From Rhodoferax sp. (GTDB lineage Bacteria; Pseudomonadota; Gammaproteobacteria; Burkholderiales; Burkholderiaceae_C), in the NCBI RefSeq assembly GCF_012927445.1, contig NZ_JABBPD010000008.1, positions 372,001-436,000 of the forward strand: DNA of 64,000 bases, read 5' to 3'. Made by a program: the position numbers and the translations under genes. Under the pieces are notes generated by a model, which saw nothing but the letters and a program-made list of their open reading frames with translations, was not told the origin of the DNA and did no database searches. The stretch's first letter is position 1; every line of letters starts with the position of its first letter. This document shows positions 61,030-64,000 of this stretch, one piece after another.

Positions 61030-62225
61030 ACGGCTGCTCCCGTCTGACCCATCGCCAGGCTGCGATGCCACACCCACCAACGCTTGACGACGGTGAACTT
61101 GAAGCCAATTTCGCCATTGGCATGGCGCAGAAAATAATGGTCGCGCTCCAGCAGACGCGACAGTTCTATCCACTGTTGCTGCTCAATCAGGGGGTAGGCC
61201 GCCTTGGCCCGCCTGATGGCGTCGGCGATAGACAGGGTGCCGGTGCATGAGGCCACCGCATCCAGCAGGGCCAGACACTCGGCACGCTGATTGCCGTAGT
61301 AATCCGAGGTGCGATCTTCATAATGCTGCACATCCCAGGGGTTGTCGCTGGAATGAATGCCGTGTTCTATCACCGCGCTCACCGTTTGCATGTCAATGGG
61401 CTGTTGGAGTGACGCCGGGTTTTTAAGCAGCGCTGAGACGACGTGATGAATGTAAAACGGGATGCAGTCCAGCGATTTGGCGGTTTCTTCAAAAATGTCT
61501 TGCGTTGCAGCTATCAAGTTGTTGTCGATGAAAAGGCGCTCTAACAGCCCCGCCGCATCGGGGAGTGCCAGCGGTTCCACTTCGATCGACAGCATGTCGT
61601 TCACGGGCGTGTTGTTGTAGCCCTGCTCCTTGAGTCTGCGCACGATATGGTGCAAGCCCAATGAACCCGTGAACACCATGCGCAGCTTGTTGGCATGCTG
61701 CTGGCGCAGGGCGCGCAAGGTGTCGAGCAATTCCATGGCTTCTTGCGGGTTGGTCTTGGCGATGATTTCCAACATCCAGGGCAGTTCGTCCCACAAAAAA
61801 ACAACCCGTTCGATGGCGTTGTTTTCGTCAAGATGCGCAATGGCATCGCCCAGCATTTGCTTCCATTGCTTGGTTGCAAAATTCGGCAATTTGAGGGGAC
61901 CAATTTGTGTGCCACCTAACTGCTCCACCGTACTCTGCAACCAGTTCCTGAAATTGGTTTTGGCTTCGAGATGCGGGTAAAGATCGGCCATGACGTAATG
62001 CACAAACTCCGAAGCACTGCGAATGCCACCAATGTCCCGTTTGATAACAGCCCAGTTGTCTGGCGCAGTGGCTTTGAATTTTTCCAGGACGTGGGTTTTG
62101 CCGGTTCGTCGCTCTGCCACGATCAAAATACTTTGTTGATCAAGCGCTGACTGCAAGTAAGCAACGACTGTGTCGCGCCCCACGATGTCATCGAGCTGAA
62201 GAATGCCGCCTGGATTGGGTTTCAT
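61026..62225 (-). CDS. Second P-loop ATPase (archaeal ATPase_2-like) with C-terminal winged-helix-like segment
   Basis: DDIVGRDTVVAYLQSALDQQSILIVAERRTGKTHVLEKFK; Walker B VVFLWDELPWML; ATGA overlap with the downstream ATPase. Confidence 0.85.
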   Translation of the reverse strand: MKPNPGGILQLDDIVGRDTVVAYLQSALDQQSILIVAERRTGKTHVLEKFKATAPDNWAVIKRDIGGIRSASEFVHYVMADLYPHLEAKTNFRNWLQSTVEQLGGTQIGPLKLPNFATKQWKQMLGDAIAHLDENNAIERVVFLWDELPWMLEIIAKTNPQEAMELLDTLRALRQQHANKLRMVFTGSLGLHHIVRRLKEQGYNNTPVNDMLSIEVEPLALPDAAGLLERLFIDNNLIAATQDIFEETAKSLDCIPFYIHHVVSALLKNPASLQQPIDMQTVSAVIEHGIHSSDNPWDVQHYEDRTSDYYGNQRAECLALLDAVASCTGTLSIADAIRRAKAAYPLIEQQQWIELSRLLERDHYFLRHANGEIGFKFTVVKRWWVWHRSLAMGQTGAAV

Positions 62226-62259
62226 AATAAAAGACTTCTATTTACGATGAAATTATTGT

Positions 62260-62281
62260 ACGTTTGTTTCAACGTGCGTTG
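62260..62281. promoter_or_regulatory. Overlapping short inverted repeats upstream of the two-ATPase operon
   Basis: ACGTT-tgtttc-AACGT (62260-62275) and CAACG-tg-CGTTG (62270-62281). Confidence 0.3.
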
Positions 62282-62309
62282 GTAGCGATGTCTTCTGTTT
62301 TTCCGTATT

Positions 62310-62465
62310 GGCGGTGGCGTCGGTGATCTCGCCATCCGCTTTGGCTACTACCGCTACCAGACCGACGTGATGGTGGTCACGGTGGTGGCCTTGGTGGTGC
62401 TGGTGCAGATTGTGCAAATGGGCGGCGACTGGCTGGCCCGCCATGCGGATAAAAAAGACGTCTGA
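62310..62465 (+). pseudogene. metI: Second copy of the metI 3' end (truncated)
   Basis: 148/156 nt identical (counted by eye) to 58660-58815, including the stop codon; protein GGGVGDLAIRFGYYRYQTDVMVVTVVALVVLVQIVQMGGDWLARHADKKDV unchanged. Confidence 0.95.
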
Positions 62466-62527
62466 TCGAGGCGCGCTTCAACTTGCCCGGTGTGGGCGGG
62501 CGCCAGCGGTCGATGGCGCCCGCCGTT

Positions 62528-62588
62528 ATTTGCTATCTATGTCATAGCTGCTTGCGCAGATAAGACGGGGGCTGGCGGCTGATTTGTC
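62528..62588 (+). repeat. Dispersed repeat copy R6, 62 nt after the metI-fragment stop
   Basis: TTTGCTATCTATGTCATAGCTGCTTGCGCAGATAAGACGGGGGCTGGCGGCTGATTTGTC. Confidence 0.85.
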
Positions 62589-62751
62589 ATTAATTTCTGT
62601 TCTGACGCCAGTTGCCGGCACCCGCCCGCATCCCGACGGGCAGGATGGACGCGCGGGGAGCGCGACCGCCTGCATCGCGCCCGTGACATTAAGGCGGTGT
62701 AATAGAGGCTATGCAGATCAAACCAACCAATCAACACAATGGGTATTTCTC

Positions 62752-64000
62752 TTGAGCTCTGACGTTCTGGCTAAGCTGTCGCTGGCCGCCTTTGAGCGCG
62801 TGGTGAATGCCACCTCGGGCTTTCGTTCCCGCCCGGGCCAGCATGATATGGCGCAGCGCATTGCCAGCGCTTTATCGGGCGTGAACCTGGGCGAGCACCC
62901 CAACCCCGGCAAGGCCATCACCGTCATTCAGGCCGGCACCGGTGTCGGCAAGTCGGCGGCTTACCTGTCGACCACCGTGGCGATGGCGCTGGCGCTGAAA
63001 ACCCGGGTGGTTGTGTCCACCGCCACCGTCGCTCTGCAAGAGCAGCTGATGACCAAGGACTTGCCGGCGCTGGCCGCCGTGCTGGAAACCCCTTTTGTTT
63101 TTGCTCTGGCCAAGGGCCGGGGCCGTTATGTGTGCAAACTCAAGCTGGAGCGCCTGGTGGGTCTCGGCGGGGACGAGGCGAGCGACGACCTGTTTGAGCC
63201 CGATGAGGACCAGCCGCCACCACGCAACGCCTATGCCAAACAACTGCAGGGCGAGGACCCGGAAGAGCGCCGTATGAAACTGTATGACTCGTTGGCGACG
63301 GCGCTGGCGAGCGGCAAATGGGACGGCGACCGCGACAACCTGGCCGAGCAGCCAGAGTCACGCGACTGGTCGGCGGTGGCGGCGGAGCGCCACACCTGCA
63401 CCGCCCGGCACTGCCCGCGTTTTCGCGACTGCAGTTACTACAACGCCCGCACCAAGCTGGCCGAGGCCCAGGTGATCGTGGCCAACCACGATCTGGTGCT
63501 GGCCTCCTTGGGGCGCAAGGCGCTGCCCGAGCTGGACAACTGCCTGGTGGTGTTTGACGAAGGCCATCACCTGCCCGCCGTGGCGTTGGACCAGTTCTCC
63601 AGCAGCATGGATTTGTCCAGCCTGCGCTGGCTCGATAAACTGCCCAAAACCTTGCACGAGGTCAGTGGAAAAATTCACGTCGAACTGGCGCAGGATGTGA
63701 ACACGCTGGCGCAGCAGCTCAAAACCGCGCTGTTTGACGTCGGCCGCATGGTGATGGATTTGCTCAACGTGAACGCCACCGGCTATGACGGTGTCTATCG
63801 CTTCAAGAACGGCGTGCTGCCCGCTGAGTTCACCGACCCCATCACCCTGATTCAGGGCCATGCTGCCGGCTTGTCGAAAGCGCTGGAAGCGCTGGGCGCC
63901 GAGGTGAAACTGCTGGCCAAAGAAGACCCGTCGCAAGCGGTGAGCTGTTCGCTGCTGTACGCCAAACTGGGTCAGTTGGCCCCCAAACTCGGCAGCGTGG
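62752..64000 (+). CDS. dinG: ATP-dependent DNA helicase DinG-like (truncated by window edge)
   Basis: TTG start; ITVIQAGTGVGKSAAYLSTTVAMAL, Cys-rich HTCTARHCPRFRDCSYYNAR (Fe-S-like), VVFDEGHHLP DEAH box. Absent from the ORF track because it is open at the edge. Confidence 0.9.
   Translation, partial: MSSDVLAKLSLAAFERVVNATSGFRSRPGQHDMAQRIASALSGVNLGEHPNPGKAITVIQAGTGVGKSAAYLSTTVAMALALKTRVVVSTATVALQEQLMTKDLPALAAVLETPFVFALAKGRGRYVCKLKLERLVGLGGDEASDDLFEPDEDQPPPRNAYAKQLQGEDPEERRMKLYDSLATALASGKWDGDRDNLAEQPESRDWSAVAAERHTCTARHCPRFRDCSYYNARTKLAEAQVIVANHDLVLASLGRKALPELDNCLVVFDEGHHLPAVALDQFSSSMDLSSLRWLDKLPKTLHEVSGKIHVELAQDVNTLAQQLKTALFDVGRMVMDLLNVNATGYDGVYRFKNGVLPAEFTDPITLIQGHAAGLSKALEALGAEVKLLAKEDPSQAVSCSLLYAKLGQLAPKLGSV

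Noticed and set aside
1-64000. CRISPR arrays, rRNA or tRNA genes, IS elements with transposases, prophage
   Set aside because: None seen. No transposase, integrase or tRNA was recognised, including around the two-ATPase cassette.

Overview
The window is a betaproteobacterial chromosome segment; gene order and protein style suggest Comamonadaceae, Rhodoferax/Polaromonas-like (inference). From left to right it contains: (1) c-di-GMP and two-component signalling genes (0-6.4 kb); (2) nnr, an MBL hydrolase, an HDOD protein, a DadA-like oxidase and an amidase on the minus strand; (3) the conserved rpsB-tsf-pyrH-frr-uppS-cdsA-dxr-rseP-bamA-skp-lpxD-fabZ-lpxA-lpxB-rnhB-trmH cluster; (4) carAB-greA, yhbY/rlmE-ftsH-folP-glmM; (5) a TetR + HlyD/FtsX/ATPase efflux operon; (6) an OlsB / PlcP-like phosphoesterase / glycosyltransferase operon next to ppk1-sixA, a lysine-rich H1-like protein, EAL-CBS-GGDEF and ppx; (7) a CHRD protein, a PaaK-like ligase and metQ-metN-metI; (8) an accessory cassette of two overlapping P-loop ATPase genes, bounded by full-length metI on one side and a second 156-bp metI 3' end on the other; (9) a truncated dinG. 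The most notable observations are the two-ATPase cassette, whose metI fragment differs from metI at 8 positions that are all synonymous; phased Pho-box-like 7-mer repeats in front of the lipid-remodelling operon and ppk1; and a dispersed ~55-bp repeat family, several copies of which lie inside reading frames or supply their stop codons. All calls were made by eye from sequence; no searches were run.
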